From NCBI GenBank assembly GCA_963691885.1, contig OY829843.1, positions 1,178,001-1,242,000 of the forward strand: 64,000 nucleotides of DNA. Direction: 5' to 3'. Below, in pieces: positions 40,973 through 50,120 of this stretch. Each line of letters begins with the position of its first letter. The first letter of the stretch is position 1. The notes beneath the pieces were generated by a model. It was not told where the DNA came from. It made no database searches and saw only the letters and a list, made by a program, of their open reading frames with translations. This DNA comes from G963691885 sp963691885 (GTDB lineage Bacteria > Pseudomonadota > Alphaproteobacteria > UBA8366 > Aestuariispiraceae). The position numbers and the translations under genes were made by a program.

Positions 40973-43900
40973 TCATTGTTCCACCTGAAATATCACGGTA
41001 ATCCGATCCAAGATATGTGTATTTGTGTTGCGCGAAGCTTGCTCCGCCGCACCAACCAACTCTTCTATTCGCACGCGCACCTCAGAGAGCGTCTTCGATG
41101 GTTTCTGCTCAAAGAAACTGTAAATCGCATCGATCCCTAGATAGTCCGGGATCTCTCTTTCTTTTTCGCTGCGCTGGCTGACGTCTTTCTTGGCTTCAAT
41201 CCAATATGGGTCAAGTTCCTGGGCCCAGGCCTCCGCCAGCTTTTCAAGCGACGGGAGCGTCAGATGCCCAAATCTGTTATAACCTTGGTTCTTCGAAGGG
41301 CCCGACGAGAGAAACCTATCTAATGACTCCAAGAGCGAAACCGTACGCTCGGGACGAATATCCCAGTGAACAAGATCTTCTAACATAGGCTGAAGACCCT
41401 CGATCATAGAACCTAACTCTGCTTCTGTCGGTCTGTCCTGGTGTTTTCCGGCCTTAACGGTTTCACCATAAGCCTCGCGCAGCAGCCGCATCACTTCTGG
41501 CTGATCCCGGATTATTTCCTGTCGATTATCGATCTCACGGACGGCCAACAGTCGGGGAGGTAAATAGGACGCCTCCAACAGCGACGGTGAGCGCCCTCCA
41601 AGGGCAACTATTGTCATCGAAGACTTGCCAGCGAGAAGACACAACTCCGCACCCCAAAGGCTTTGAGGCTTAATGCGCTCCATGGTCTGAAGGAGATCGG
41701 CCGGCAGTTCTCGCCGCATATCCTCGATCAAATCGTAAAGATTGTTCCGGCGCAGTGGCCGCGGCTTCTTATGCTGTTCCAGAATAAGGTCTGTCAGGTC
41801 GCCTGCAGAGAACTCTAGATACTCCTCTGCGAGATCTGCAGCGCCCACCCCTGAGAGCAAAGCAATGGACTCGATGCGCTCACGGCCTTTCTTGTCGGAC
41901 GACAGGACAAGCCCGGGAAGATCGAAGGTGGTGTAGGTGATCTTGGAATGCGGGCTGTCGATACGGTCGATACGACCCAGACCCTGAAGCATACTCTTGA
42001 TGTCCGAAGTCACACCGATGATGCCCAGGGCCCGTGCACGTTGGAGATTGATGCCCTCCGCCATTTGAAAGGTCATGAACATAGCTCGGCGGTGGACGTC
42101 GGATATCTTTTTGCCATCGAGAGCGAGGTATTCTTGGGCTTCGGCTCCGTTGCGGGCAACAGTTATACCAGTGCCGGGACCCAATTTGTGATTGGCAGCT
42201 ACCAAGATAATGTCCGGCTTAGGGCCCTTACGAGAAGAGAGGAGGCGCGCGTAAACCTCCAGAACGCCAATCCGCTCAGAAAGGAAAATCACTTGTCGAT
42301 GTTGGTTGAGCATCTCTGCCATATGTTCGGCACGCTGCTCATCTATCGCATCGAGTTCCGGGCTCTGCAGCAGCTCACCGATGCGGTCACAAATCGGCGT
42401 TGTCGTCCTTTTGTCGAGAGGAAGTTCGCCGCTCTTCGGTGTGATAGTGACTGTTGCAATTTTTCCACCTCGACTTTCACGTTCTGAGCGTCTGAGGCTC
42501 TCACCGATTGAACTGCGGCCGCGCGAATCTGCATCGGCGGCCCGTCTACGTTCCCAGTCTTCACGTGCAAACGTGATCGACGATCTCAAAATCGCCAGAA
42601 AGTTCCGAATGTGGATGCGCGCCTTGTCATGGAAGCGAACTTCCGTATGGCCCGCTCGCTTTGGGTCAGCAGACACAAGGGTTGTGCCCGTTGAGATACT
42701 CTCAGCCAGTTCTCTGATTTCGTCCAAGATTGCCGTCTGAATGGGCGTGAGATCGGCGTCGATCCGGATACTCTCGATCGCAGGGTACGCGTAAATACCA
42801 GGGCCGCGTTTCTTAGATTCTCCAACGCAATGGCGCTGACGCCGAACGACATAGGGCGCCAGTGCGTCCGCCATGTCGGCTTGGATTTCGCGTGGATCGA
42901 GCCTCTTTTCAGCAAGACGTTCTTCAGCTTCCTCAATTGGCTGCGCGAGGTCTGCCTCGGACAAAAACATGTCTTCCATGCTGGACCGCCGACGATCCTC
43001 GAAGTTCTGACGAAGAGCGCGGAGCACGTTCAACTCCGACGCTCTCGCGCGTCCCCGCTTAAGGTTGTCGTTGATCCTTGCTGTGATCTCGGGAGGCACA
43101 TAGATCGACGCACGTCGTTCATGGAAGGCGAGCAATCCATCCAAGCCTTGGTTTCCCATCAGCGTCGCTGATAAGCACGACGTCCATATTGCAGGACTTT
43201 GCTCAAAGACTAGGGATCGTCTCGACGGAGCGAGATAGCGGGAGTTCAATCGATGGCTCTCGTCCACGATCATGGACGCAGATGATCGAACACCTCGGTT
43301 AATCTCCTCAAGCTCTTCTACTTCTTCGGTACCTTCGCCTTTGCTTCGTGAAAGATGGCTGTGCTTGATGAGATTGAGATTTGCCGGCTTGCTCTTGCCC
43401 CAATTTCGAAAAACACTTGCTGGAATGATGCCGAGCGCACCATTGCGCGATTGATCCGGCCGTTCATTGCCGTGCCGAAGGACCACACTCGAGTGCATCG
43501 TCGGCAATACAGTCGCCAGGTGCTTGCCGATATCCGTCTTGCCCGCACCTGTCGGCGCTTCGATAAATGCAAACCCATGCTCGTAGGCAGTCCCTGCGGC
43601 TTCATAGATGAGATCTTTCTGGAATTGCAGCGGTGGGCGCCCCGCGGCGCCGTCACCGCCGACACACCAGGGAGAAAAGGACATCAGTTCGTGAACTGTT
43701 CGGGCGAGTGCTTCTTCAGCACTAACTGGTCGTAGGAGGGAGCGTAGGATCTCGAGAGCTTGTGTCGTCCAATCGGTGCCTATTGTCCAAAGATCTTCAG
43801 CGACCTGTCGTCGCGTTGCAGCAAGGTCAGGAAATGCATGAAGTTCGTCGACGTACTCAAGATTGCGCCTAAGGCCGCCAAACGAGAAGTTGGCACTGCC

Positions 43901-44467
43901 TGCGAGCGCACCTGCGTCACTAGTGAAGAGTTTCGCGTGAAGCATCGCGTAGGTACGACCAAACCGTTCTCTAGCTATATCGCCATCGAAGATACGAAGC
44001 GAGATAGCTCCGGATACGATCGCATCGTAGGCGAGGACTGCGTGCAACTCGTCTAGGGACCGTAGCGAAAGTCCGCGGGTTTCGAGGAAATATTCTCGGG
44101 CTTCTTCTGATGGTCCGCGGCCACTTCCGTCGAGACGGCCTTGGTTAGCAGTGTTCGTCCCAAATATGATACGGATCGTTTCAGGGGGCTCGGATACAAT
44201 GTTCGGTCGAACGCGAAGAATAATCGTCATCGCGGACAAGAAGTCCTGGTACCCCGTGACGACAAGAGCGTTCGATCCAATCAGAGTGCGCTCTACGAGT
44301 TTCTGGACGGATTGCTCACCGTTGGTCGCCCAGACCAATTTATGGTTGGAGGTTCTTTCGGCAGAGGGCGCTGGCTCTACATTAACGCCCATAGCCTTTT
44401 GATCGTGTTCCTTGGAACCTCGAAATAAAAACCTTGATATGAAACTATCTGATCGCTCGCGCGTCAT
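40973..44467 (-). CDS. PLD-nuclease / SF2 helicase fusion, candidate anti-phage protein
   Basis: About 1,164 residues, starting at ATG 44467 (GAGG 8 bases upstream; a GTG at 44476 is an alternative). Residues 45-240 form a phospholipase-D-like nuclease domain with one HKD-type motif: His180 and Lys182 in MLHAKLFTSD, and Asn196 in AGSANFSFGGLRRNLEY. Residues 280-450 are the first helicase lobe, with Walker A EAPTGAGKT (about 307-314), DESH (405-408) and SATL (motif III). The second lobe includes MAEGINLQRA (motif V) and QGLGRIDRIDS (motif VI, about 831-841). The last 300 residues are helical and unassigned. PLD and SF2 helicase pairs occur in several bacterial defence systems; no partner gene is nearby. 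Confidence 0.8.
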   Translation of the reverse strand: MTRERSDSFISRFLFRGSKEHDQKAMGVNVEPAPSAERTSNHKLVWATNGEQSVQKLVERTLIGSNALVVTGYQDFLSAMTIILRVRPNIVSEPPETIRIIFGTNTANQGRLDGSGRGPSEEAREYFLETRGLSLRSLDELHAVLAYDAIVSGAISLRIFDGDIARERFGRTYAMLHAKLFTSDAGALAGSANFSFGGLRRNLEYVDELHAFPDLAATRRQVAEDLWTIGTDWTTQALEILRSLLRPVSAEEALARTVHELMSFSPWCVGGDGAAGRPPLQFQKDLIYEAAGTAYEHGFAFIEAPTGAGKTDIGKHLATVLPTMHSSVVLRHGNERPDQSRNGALGIIPASVFRNWGKSKPANLNLIKHSHLSRSKGEGTEEVEELEEINRGVRSSASMIVDESHRLNSRYLAPSRRSLVFEQSPAIWTSCLSATLMGNQGLDGLLAFHERRASIYVPPEITARINDNLKRGRARASELNVLRALRQNFEDRRRSSMEDMFLSEADLAQPIEEAEERLAEKRLDPREIQADMADALAPYVVRRQRHCVGESKKRGPGIYAYPAIESIRIDADLTPIQTAILDEIRELAESISTGTTLVSADPKRAGHTEVRFHDKARIHIRNFLAILRSSITFAREDWERRRAADADSRGRSSIGESLRRSERESRGGKIATVTITPKSGELPLDKRTTTPICDRIGELLQSPELDAIDEQRAEHMAEMLNQHRQVIFLSERIGVLEVYARLLSSRKGPKPDIILVAANHKLGPGTGITVARNGAEAQEYLALDGKKISDVHRRAMFMTFQMAEGINLQRARALGIIGVTSDIKSMLQGLGRIDRIDSPHSKITYTTFDLPGLVLSSDKKGRERIESIALLSGVGAADLAEEYLEFSAGDLTDLILEQHKKPRPLRRNNLYDLIEDMRRELPADLLQTMERIKPQSLWGAELCLLAGKSSMTIVALGGRSPSLLEASYLPPRLLAVREIDNRQEIIRDQPEVMRLLREAYGETVKAGKHQDRPTEAELGSMIEGLQPMLEDLVHWDIRPERTVSLLESLDRFLSSGPSKNQGYNRFGHLTLPSLEKLAEAWAQELDPYWIEAKKDVSQRSEKEREIPDYLGIDAIYSFFEQKPSKTLSEVRVRIEELVGAAEQASRNTNTHILDRITVIFQVEQ

Positions 44468-44805
44468 TCCGGTCACCTCGCAAGCAGTCTAGCGGTTCAA
44501 AATATTTCTCCAACCCATTGAATGCGGAACAATTCGCAAAAAGTCGGAAAAACCTGTTAGTTGGAAAGTGTTTCCTTATCATGGATGCCTTCGTATTACC
44601 TGACAGTCGGTGACTAGACCCGTAACCAACTAACTTTCGGATCAGATATCGAGTTCTGTTGACCTGGGCCGGTAGTTTATTTTCCCTTTAGTAAAGTTGG
44701 GCACCTGTAGCCTCAAGTTCAGGCTATATCTGGCCCTATCTTTTTGCTGAGTAAATTCTGGTGACCGTACTGCTCGTTCTGTTGTGTGGGCCTACGGTCA
44801 ATCTT
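44468..44805. other. Intergenic region upstream of the helicase gene
   Basis: About 338 bases between the helicase start and the terminase stop contain no credible gene. The helicase promoter should lie here, but no convincing -35/-10 pair or operator could be picked out. Confidence 0.4.
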
Positions 44806-46194
44806 CTAATTCCCGAACCGATAGTAATTGTCTGCGCTGGATAAATGCCCTCGTATTCCCATAGGTCCACGATGCTCGTATGGGCCAATGTCTCCTGCCA
44901 TGTAGAACTTTGGGCCATATATCCTATTTTTCTTCCAGTTGAGGAATTGCGAGATACTATCGACCTGGTCATCGTGTTTGCCATTCGGGAAAGCGAGCAG
45001 TTCGTTTTCTAAAGCGGCGAGCCAGCTTGCATCTTTTGGGAAGAATACCTGGCCTGCCTCAAAGAGGGCGATAGCTGTCCACGCCCTGGTAACTTTGTCA
45101 GAATTTGGCTGAATAGCTTTGATGGAACGGCCTTGATGTCTGAGCTCCTGGATCAAGCTTGATCCGCTGCCTTTATCCTCAATAAGCACAAGGTCGGCCT
45201 GCCATTGGTCTACCATGCAATTGGCGACCCTTTTAAGGTCAGGGTATTCAAGTCGATGGCGATAGACGTCCAGAAGATAGAGCTCGTTGCCGCGTTCAAG
45301 CCAGGTGGTGCAGACTGAATAGTCGCTGAACTCCGTCGATTTCATTGCCGTATCCCAACTCTGAACGATGCGGTCTTCTGTCGTCCTTGTGGGCGGTTTG
45401 TCGTAATATCGGATCCAGCTCCGGTGTACGATGTTGCCCTCTACCGGAACCGGTGCTTGCTGATACTGAGCACTGAAGAGTGCGCTTCCCATTTGGGTCC
45501 TTAGATCCTCCAGCACAGTTATCGGTTCATGGGCTGGGTGCAGCACCTCACCAACGGGTCGTTGATACGATTTCCCGGATGAGAGCGTAAATAGTTCATC
45601 CTCTTCTGCGATGGCGGGGAGTTGAAGAACCTCCCATCCGCCCTGTGCCATGAGCCTGCCTGCCAGGTCATCCTCGTGGAGACGTTGCATGACGAGGATG
45701 ATGCAGTCATCTTTCTTATTATCCAGTCGAGACAGAGCCGTTCCGGTGAACCAGTCATAACACTTGTCGCGATGCACCTGAGAGAGTGCATCCAACGGTT
45801 TGATTGGATCATCGATGACAATGAAGTTGCCACCGCGTCCTGTCATGGGCCCACCGACTGAGACGTTAAACCTACCCCCTCCTAAACTGGTGGCCAGTTC
45901 GTCCTCAGTAACCTTCTGCCCTTTGATGGACGTGTTTGGGAACACCCGCTGGTACCAATCGCTTTCCATAATGGCCCGACAATCGCGTCCATGCTTCGCC
46001 GCAAGGTCATTGGCATAGCTGGCACAGATAATACGAGCCCTGGGATTGTGGCCCAACACAAACGCTGGGAAGGCAACGGATACACAAATGGACTTCAGGC
46101 TTCTGGGCAGCATGCAGATGATGAGGCGCTGAATATCTCCCCTTAGGCAGGAAATGAGCCGGTCGGCAATCAGATCTATGTGCCAATTGGGCAT
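44806..46194 (-). CDS. Phage terminase large subunit, N-terminally truncated
   Basis: A 462-residue TerL from the ATG at 46194; in-frame codons upstream (FIGKIFISLHGPGYMPNWHI) are also TerL-like, so the real start was further upstream and is lost. The ATPase part has a Walker-A-like MLPRSLKSICVS, Walker B FIVIDDPIKPLDA and the coupling QRLHEDDLAG. The nuclease part has QSWDTAMKSTEFSDYSV, LIEDKGSGSSLI and FPNGKHDDQVDS. It packages phage DNA into procapsids. It belongs to a different phage type than the lambda-like prophage at the right end and has no other structural genes beside it. Confidence 0.88.
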   Translation of the reverse strand: MPNWHIDLIADRLISCLRGDIQRLIICMLPRSLKSICVSVAFPAFVLGHNPRARIICASYANDLAAKHGRDCRAIMESDWYQRVFPNTSIKGQKVTEDELATSLGGGRFNVSVGGPMTGRGGNFIVIDDPIKPLDALSQVHRDKCYDWFTGTALSRLDNKKDDCIILVMQRLHEDDLAGRLMAQGGWEVLQLPAIAEEDELFTLSSGKSYQRPVGEVLHPAHEPITVLEDLRTQMGSALFSAQYQQAPVPVEGNIVHRSWIRYYDKPPTRTTEDRIVQSWDTAMKSTEFSDYSVCTTWLERGNELYLLDVYRHRLEYPDLKRVANCMVDQWQADLVLIEDKGSGSSLIQELRHQGRSIKAIQPNSDKVTRAWTAIALFEAGQVFFPKDASWLAALENELLAFPNGKHDDQVDSISQFLNWKKNRIYGPKFYMAGDIGPYEHRGPMGIRGHLSSADNYYRFGN

Positions 46195-46251
46195 GTAGCC
46201 GGGTCCGTGTAGACTGATGAAGATCTTACCAATGAAGGACGTTAGAGCCAG

Positions 46252-46481
46252 ACTACCCCTTCCATGACAGAACCGTAACCGTCACACGCTGCGGACGTAT
46301 CTGTATCGGGAAGCGAAAGATCAATCTGAGCCAGGTATTCGCAGGGCAGAAACTCGGCATTCGGGAGGTCGATGACCAGATCTGGCTGGTCTCGTTAATG
46401 CACTATGATTTAGGGTTCTTCGATCCCAACGAGAACAGAGTAGAGCCCACTCAAAACCCATTCGCGCCGGACAAGGTGTAA
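46252..46481 (+). mobile_element. IS481-type transposase C-terminal fragment
   Basis: The plus strand reads YPFHDRTVTVTRCGRICIG, then KRKINLSQVFAGQKLGIREV, then DDQIWLVSLMHYDLGFFD and ends NPFAPDKV before a TAA at 46479-46481. This is the conserved tail of IS481-like integrase-core transposases. The rest of the element is missing, and its left edge abuts the truncated terminase. It is a relic. Confidence 0.8.
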
Positions 46482-46522
46482 ACCATGTCTCCGGTATAAT
46501 CTGTAAACCATGTCTCCGGTAT
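46477..46522. repeat. Tandem 21-bp direct repeat at the IS481 tail
   Basis: The 21 bases at 46477-46497 recur at 46502-46522 with a 4-base spacer (each has ACCATGTCTCCGGTAT). It lies at the end of the transposase fragment and probably belongs to its 3' end. Only two units are present. Confidence 0.7.
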
Positions 46523-46591
46523 GGACCTGGGGTGGGTGGCGGAGGAACGTGTCCGTCCGGTGAACCGGCTCTTGATATTTCGCGCGGTTAG

Positions 46592-48109
46592 TCAGGCGGC
46601 TTGAGCGGGGAAGTTCCAGGGGAGCAGTTCGTCGATGCGGTTGATTTTGTGATCGGCGATGCGGTCCAGCACCCAGGTGAGCCAGGCTTGCGGGTCAACG
46701 TCATTGAGCTTGGCGGTTTCGATCAGGGTGAACGCGATGGCCATGGCCTTGCCACCACCCTCGGAACCGGCGAACAGCCAATTCTTGCGCCCGAGCGCCA
46801 CCGGCTTCATAGCCCGCTCGACGGCGTTGTTGTCCAATTCCAGAACGCCGTGGCCCAGGTAGGCCCGCGCCTTCGGCAACCGGTTCAGGGCGTAGCGGAT
46901 CGCGCCAGCAAGCGGTGACTTGCCGGATATCTTCGTCAACTGGGTATCCAGCCATGTCACCAGATCATCGAACATAGGCGTAGCGTACTCGCGCCGCAGC
47001 GCCACCCGTTCTTCGGGCAATCGGCCACGCGCCTGTTCCTCCACGGCATACAGCGCGGCGATGCGCTTGATCGCCTCCTCGGCGATGGCTCCGCCCTGAG
47101 CTTGATGGACATCGACGAACTTGCGCCGCACATGCGCCACACAGGCCATCTCCGTGGCCGTGTCGGATGAGAACAACCCGTTGAACCCGGCGTAGCCGTC
47201 GGCATGGATCCAGCCTTGATAATCTGACAGATGCCGGACGGGATGGTCGCCCTTGCGATCGACGGTGAACCGATACCAGACCCCGGGCGGCGCTCCACCC
47301 GCCCATGGCCTTTCGTCGCGCACATAGGCCCACACCCGCGCGGTTTTGGTTTGCTTCGAACCGGGGGCCTGCATCTTCACAGGGGTGTCATCCGCGAACA
47401 GCGCCGGACCCGCCCGCACATGACGACCAATGGCCTCGGCCAAGGGTTCGAGAAGTGCCGTCGATCGGCCAACCCAATCCGCCAACGTCGAACGTTCAAG
47501 ATCAATGCCGTCGCGTGCAAAGATCTGGCTTTGGCGGTACAGCGGCAGATGGTCGGCATACTTCGAGACCAGAACATGGGCCAGCAGTCCCGGACCGGGG
47601 CGGCCCTTCTCGATCGGCCGCGACGGTAAGGGAGCCTGGACGATGGCCTCGCAGCAGCTACACGCCAGACGGGGACGCACGATGCGGTTCACCACAAAAC
47701 GCCCCGGGATGTATTCCAGCTCTTCCGTGACATCCTCGCACAGGGGCTTGAGTTCGCCACCGCATTCTCCGCAACTCTCGCCCGCAGACAGATGTGTGTC
47801 GTGGCGGGGCAGATGGGCGGGCAGCGGCTTGCGATTGTGCTTGCGCCTGGGCTTCGGCTCCACTTCGGCGGCCGCGGTTTGTTCCACCGCAGCTTCGGCA
47901 ATGGCTTCGTCCTCGGCGAAAGTCAGGTGCAGTTGATCCAGGCTCTCGGACTTGGACCCGAAACGGTGGCGGTTATGGCCCGCCAACTGGTGCTTGAGCT
48001 TCTCAATCAGAAGATCGCGAGACTTCAACTCGCCAGCCAGAAGCCCCACCAAGCCCTTCAGTTCGGCGGGATCGTCGGGCAGCGTTTGAAGATCATTCAA
48101 CATGACCAT
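46592..48109 (-). CDS. tnpC: IS66 transposase TnpC (copy 2)
   Basis: A 505-residue DDE transposase identical to copy 1 except for KLKHQ in place of KLKRQ in the N-terminal coiled coil. At least two other base changes (an Arg codon before QSQ and an Asn codon in KLND) are silent. The zinc ribbon and the Asp/Asp/Glu residues are intact. The gene is complete although the element has lost one end. Confidence 0.94.
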   Translation of the reverse strand: MVMLNDLQTLPDDPAELKGLVGLLAGELKSRDLLIEKLKHQLAGHNRHRFGSKSESLDQLHLTFAEDEAIAEAAVEQTAAAEVEPKPRRKHNRKPLPAHLPRHDTHLSAGESCGECGGELKPLCEDVTEELEYIPGRFVVNRIVRPRLACSCCEAIVQAPLPSRPIEKGRPGPGLLAHVLVSKYADHLPLYRQSQIFARDGIDLERSTLADWVGRSTALLEPLAEAIGRHVRAGPALFADDTPVKMQAPGSKQTKTARVWAYVRDERPWAGGAPPGVWYRFTVDRKGDHPVRHLSDYQGWIHADGYAGFNGLFSSDTATEMACVAHVRRKFVDVHQAQGGAIAEEAIKRIAALYAVEEQARGRLPEERVALRREYATPMFDDLVTWLDTQLTKISGKSPLAGAIRYALNRLPKARAYLGHGVLELDNNAVERAMKPVALGRKNWLFAGSEGGGKAMAIAFTLIETAKLNDVDPQAWLTWVLDRIADHKINRIDELLPWNFPAQAA

Positions 48110-48171
48110 CGTATAGCAGAAACACCCTGCAAAGGGAATCCGCAACCGATCCAGTTCTTCGTTTAATGGAC

Positions 48172-48519
48172 CTATCCCACGGTCAGGGGACGCCAGGTCC
48201 GAGCCGGCATGCGCCAGTCAATTCCTTCCAGCAGCATGGCGAGTTGGGCCGCCGTCACGCCGACCTTGCCGTCCGCCGGAGACGGCCACACGAACCGGCC
48301 CTTCTCCAGCCGCTTGGCGAACAAACATGCCCCCTGGCCGTCCCACCAGATGATCTTGATCAGATCGCCGCGCCGTCCACGGAACACGAACAGGTGGCTC
48401 GAATAGGGATCTTGGCCCAGGACACGCTCCGCCAGAGCCGACAGACCGGCAAACCCTTTGCGCATGTCCGTCACACCGGCCGCAAGCCATACCCGTGTGT
48501 TCACCGGCACCGGGATCAT
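48172..48519 (-). CDS. tnpB: IS66 accessory protein TnpB (copy 2)
   Basis: A 115-residue IS66 OrfB starting at the ATG 48517-48519 (MIPVPVNTRVW), the same as in copy 1. The conserved HLFVFRGRRGDLIKIIWWDG core is intact. It overlaps the end of tnpA by 4 bases on the minus strand. Confidence 0.92.
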   Translation of the reverse strand: MIPVPVNTRVWLAAGVTDMRKGFAGLSALAERVLGQDPYSSHLFVFRGRRGDLIKIIWWDGQGACLFAKRLEKGRFVWPSPADGKVGVTAAQLAMLLEGIDWRMPARTWRPLTVG

Positions 48520-48878
48520 GACAGCCACACCTTCAGCAAACGCCCCAAAGCATCCGGATCAAAACCACCCTCGGCAACAACCTGGTGACCACCAGCCAGT
48601 TCGATACGAACCGCAGTCCCAAATGTCGGTGGCCCATCCGCTGCTACCTCCATCTCCGCTCGGACCGGCGCGGAAACCATCATCGGCAGAAACACCGAAT
48701 CATGACGCTCCTCCCCATCCGGGGCAAACCGCGCGTCACGCAGCCATTTAAAAATCAAGTTCGCATTCATCGAATAACGCTGTGCAACCTGCGCAACCGA
48801 AACACCAGGAACCGACGCCTGTAAACAAATGGAACGCTTCTCTTCAGTCGACCAAAACCGACGCTTCGCTGCCATCAC
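48516..48878 (-). CDS. tnpA: IS66 accessory protein TnpA (copy 2)
   Basis: A 120-residue helix-turn-helix IS66 OrfA with the same product as copy 1. Its upstream DNA is cut 12 bases beyond the start codon, where the phage gene begins, so its own promoter and the terminal repeat are lost; any expression would come from read-through of the phage genes. Confidence 0.92.
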   Translation of the reverse strand: MMAAKRRFWSTEEKRSICLQASVPGVSVAQVAQRYSMNANLIFKWLRDARFAPDGEERHDSVFLPMMVSAPVRAEMEVAADGPPTFGTAVRIELAGGHQVVAEGGFDPDALGRLLKVWLS

Positions 48879-49537
48879 GATGTACCCTTGCCCGTCCCGC
48901 CGTTGGTGTTTTCGTTGATCACAAGGGTGCGGGTTTTCTCGTTGTATCCGATCATCCCGTACTTGTTGTAGGTGCCAAAATCGTTCTGGGCGTAGAACTT
49001 GTTCGCCGTCCAGGCCAAGTGCCAGCCTTCAGTCCCAGACAATCGGCCCGGAGCGATGGCACGAGGCGCAACCCCGGCGTATTGGTTTTCCATGAACAGG
49101 GCGAGGTTCTTATTGGTCTTGTTGTTGACCCAAATACCGACATTGCGAAGTGCGGTTGCCGCATAAGGGGCCGCCCGGCCAATCATGGCCCCATCGGGAG
49201 CAACAGCTAAAGAGATATGGCCCAAATGGCCGCAGCGCGCGGTGTTGTCGCCGTAAGACGAGTCCGTCGAAGAGATGTTGGAGTTGGTCTGGCCATAGGA
49301 GTACCAGTTGTTAAAGAACTCAGTTCCTTCGCCGCCGGTGGTCCCTTGCATGTAGCTGGTGGAGTTATAGTTCTGCCGACCGACTTCCTGGAGATAGTGA
49401 TTGTAGAGAATGGTGCCCCACGGAGATGAGCTATACATGGTCACCACGGCAAAGGCCGGACGCTTCCATGGGTCCATGAGGTCCGTGTTCAGGTGGTGTT
49501 GCTGCTGTTTAACAGCGTTAAACGTCAGAATATCCAT
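48875..49537 (-). CDS. Prophage distal tail protein, C-terminus cut by IS66
   Basis: The 220-residue open frame is phage coding down to 48891 (about 215 residues); the last residues (KGTS) come from IS66. It starts MDILTFNAVKQQQHHLNTDL, the layout of tail-fibre-associated proteins, and contains GHLGHISLAVAPDGAMIGRA and later LFMENQYAGVAPRAIAPGRL. I do not know a function. It lies at the distal end of the tail operon, where host-recognition proteins are usual. Truncation probably makes the phage particle defective. Confidence 0.65.
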   Translation of the reverse strand: MDILTFNAVKQQQHHLNTDLMDPWKRPAFAVVTMYSSSPWGTILYNHYLQEVGRQNYNSTSYMQGTTGGEGTEFFNNWYSYGQTNSNISSTDSSYGDNTARCGHLGHISLAVAPDGAMIGRAAPYAATALRNVGIWVNNKTNKNLALFMENQYAGVAPRAIAPGRLSGTEGWHLAWTANKFYAQNDFGTYNKYGMIGYNEKTRTLVINENTNGGTGKGTS

Positions 49538-49539
49538 CG

Positions 49540-50106
49540 TCAGACCTCCGTGATGGCATCAATTTGCCCATCGGGCGTATAGGTGAAAGTGAAACTGCGG
49601 GCATAGTCGATGCCGCCAATGCTCAGCGTCTCGTCGTAGCCCATCATTCGGCTTTGATCGTCGTAGGTGATGTTGTCCACGAGACGCGGCCCTTGCTGTA
49701 TAGAAACGACCCGGCCCAAGGTGTCGTAGGTCAGGTCACCAGAAACGATGGTGCCGGTGAACAAGGCCGCATTAGCCGCGTCCACCGAATAGCCAGCCCC
49801 GGTTCCTAAGTAGTTCCCGAGATTGACCTCAAACTCGGCCAGTTGATCATTGATCTGGGTTTCCAAAGCATTGTTGAAAGCTTCGATGTTGGTCAGCGCC
49901 GTATTTAGGTCCGCAATGACCGTGTCGTTTACAAACCCGGTCGCCGTGGCCAGCCAGAGTGTATTGATATGCGCCTTCAACGCTTCAGTTATGGCCTTCA
50001 GCTTGATCGGAATGTCCTTGGCCTTCGAATTACTGAAGATATCGATGTCTTCATCGAAGATCGCGAAAGGCGACGAGTCTGGAATGGGCGGAATGGTGAT
50101 GGGCAT
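49540..50106 (-). CDS. Prophage tail-associated protein with YD-like repeats
   Basis: A 188-residue protein 2 bases before the preceding distal tail gene. Residues 30-100 are helical (AITEALKAHINTLWLATATG), as in fibre-attachment segments. The C-terminal half has short strands recalling Rhs/YD repeats (DLTYDTLGRVVSIQQGPRLV, then NITYDDQSRMMGYDETLS). It is probably part of the tail fibre or baseplate. No enzyme signature is seen. Confidence 0.6.
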   Translation of the reverse strand: MPITIPPIPDSSPFAIFDEDIDIFSNSKAKDIPIKLKAITEALKAHINTLWLATATGFVNDTVIADLNTALTNIEAFNNALETQINDQLAEFEVNLGNYLGTGAGYSVDAANAALFTGTIVSGDLTYDTLGRVVSIQQGPRLVDNITYDDQSRMMGYDETLSIGGIDYARSFTFTYTPDGQIDAITEV

Positions 50107-50120
50107 GGATGTTTCTCCAA

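Larger units (their letters stand above)
46549..48890 (-). mobile_element. IS66-family insertion sequence, copy 2 (one end missing)
   Basis: This 2,342-bp copy equals bases 37377-39718 of copy 1 in inverted orientation, with at least three base differences. Its tnpC-side terminus starts GTGTCCGTCC at 46549, but the last 73 bases at the tnpA side, including the terminal repeat, are gone and the sequence runs into a phage gene at 48891. It should not move on its own. Confidence 0.92.

Noticed and set aside
46477..46522. Start of a CRISPR array
   Set aside because: Only two 21-bp repeats with a 4-base spacer; they belong to the tail of an IS481-type fragment. No array was seen elsewhere.
37304..48890. 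Composite transposon bounded by two IS66 copies
   Set aside because: Copy 1 has its own exact 8-bp target duplication and copy 2 lacks one end, so the interval did not move as a unit.
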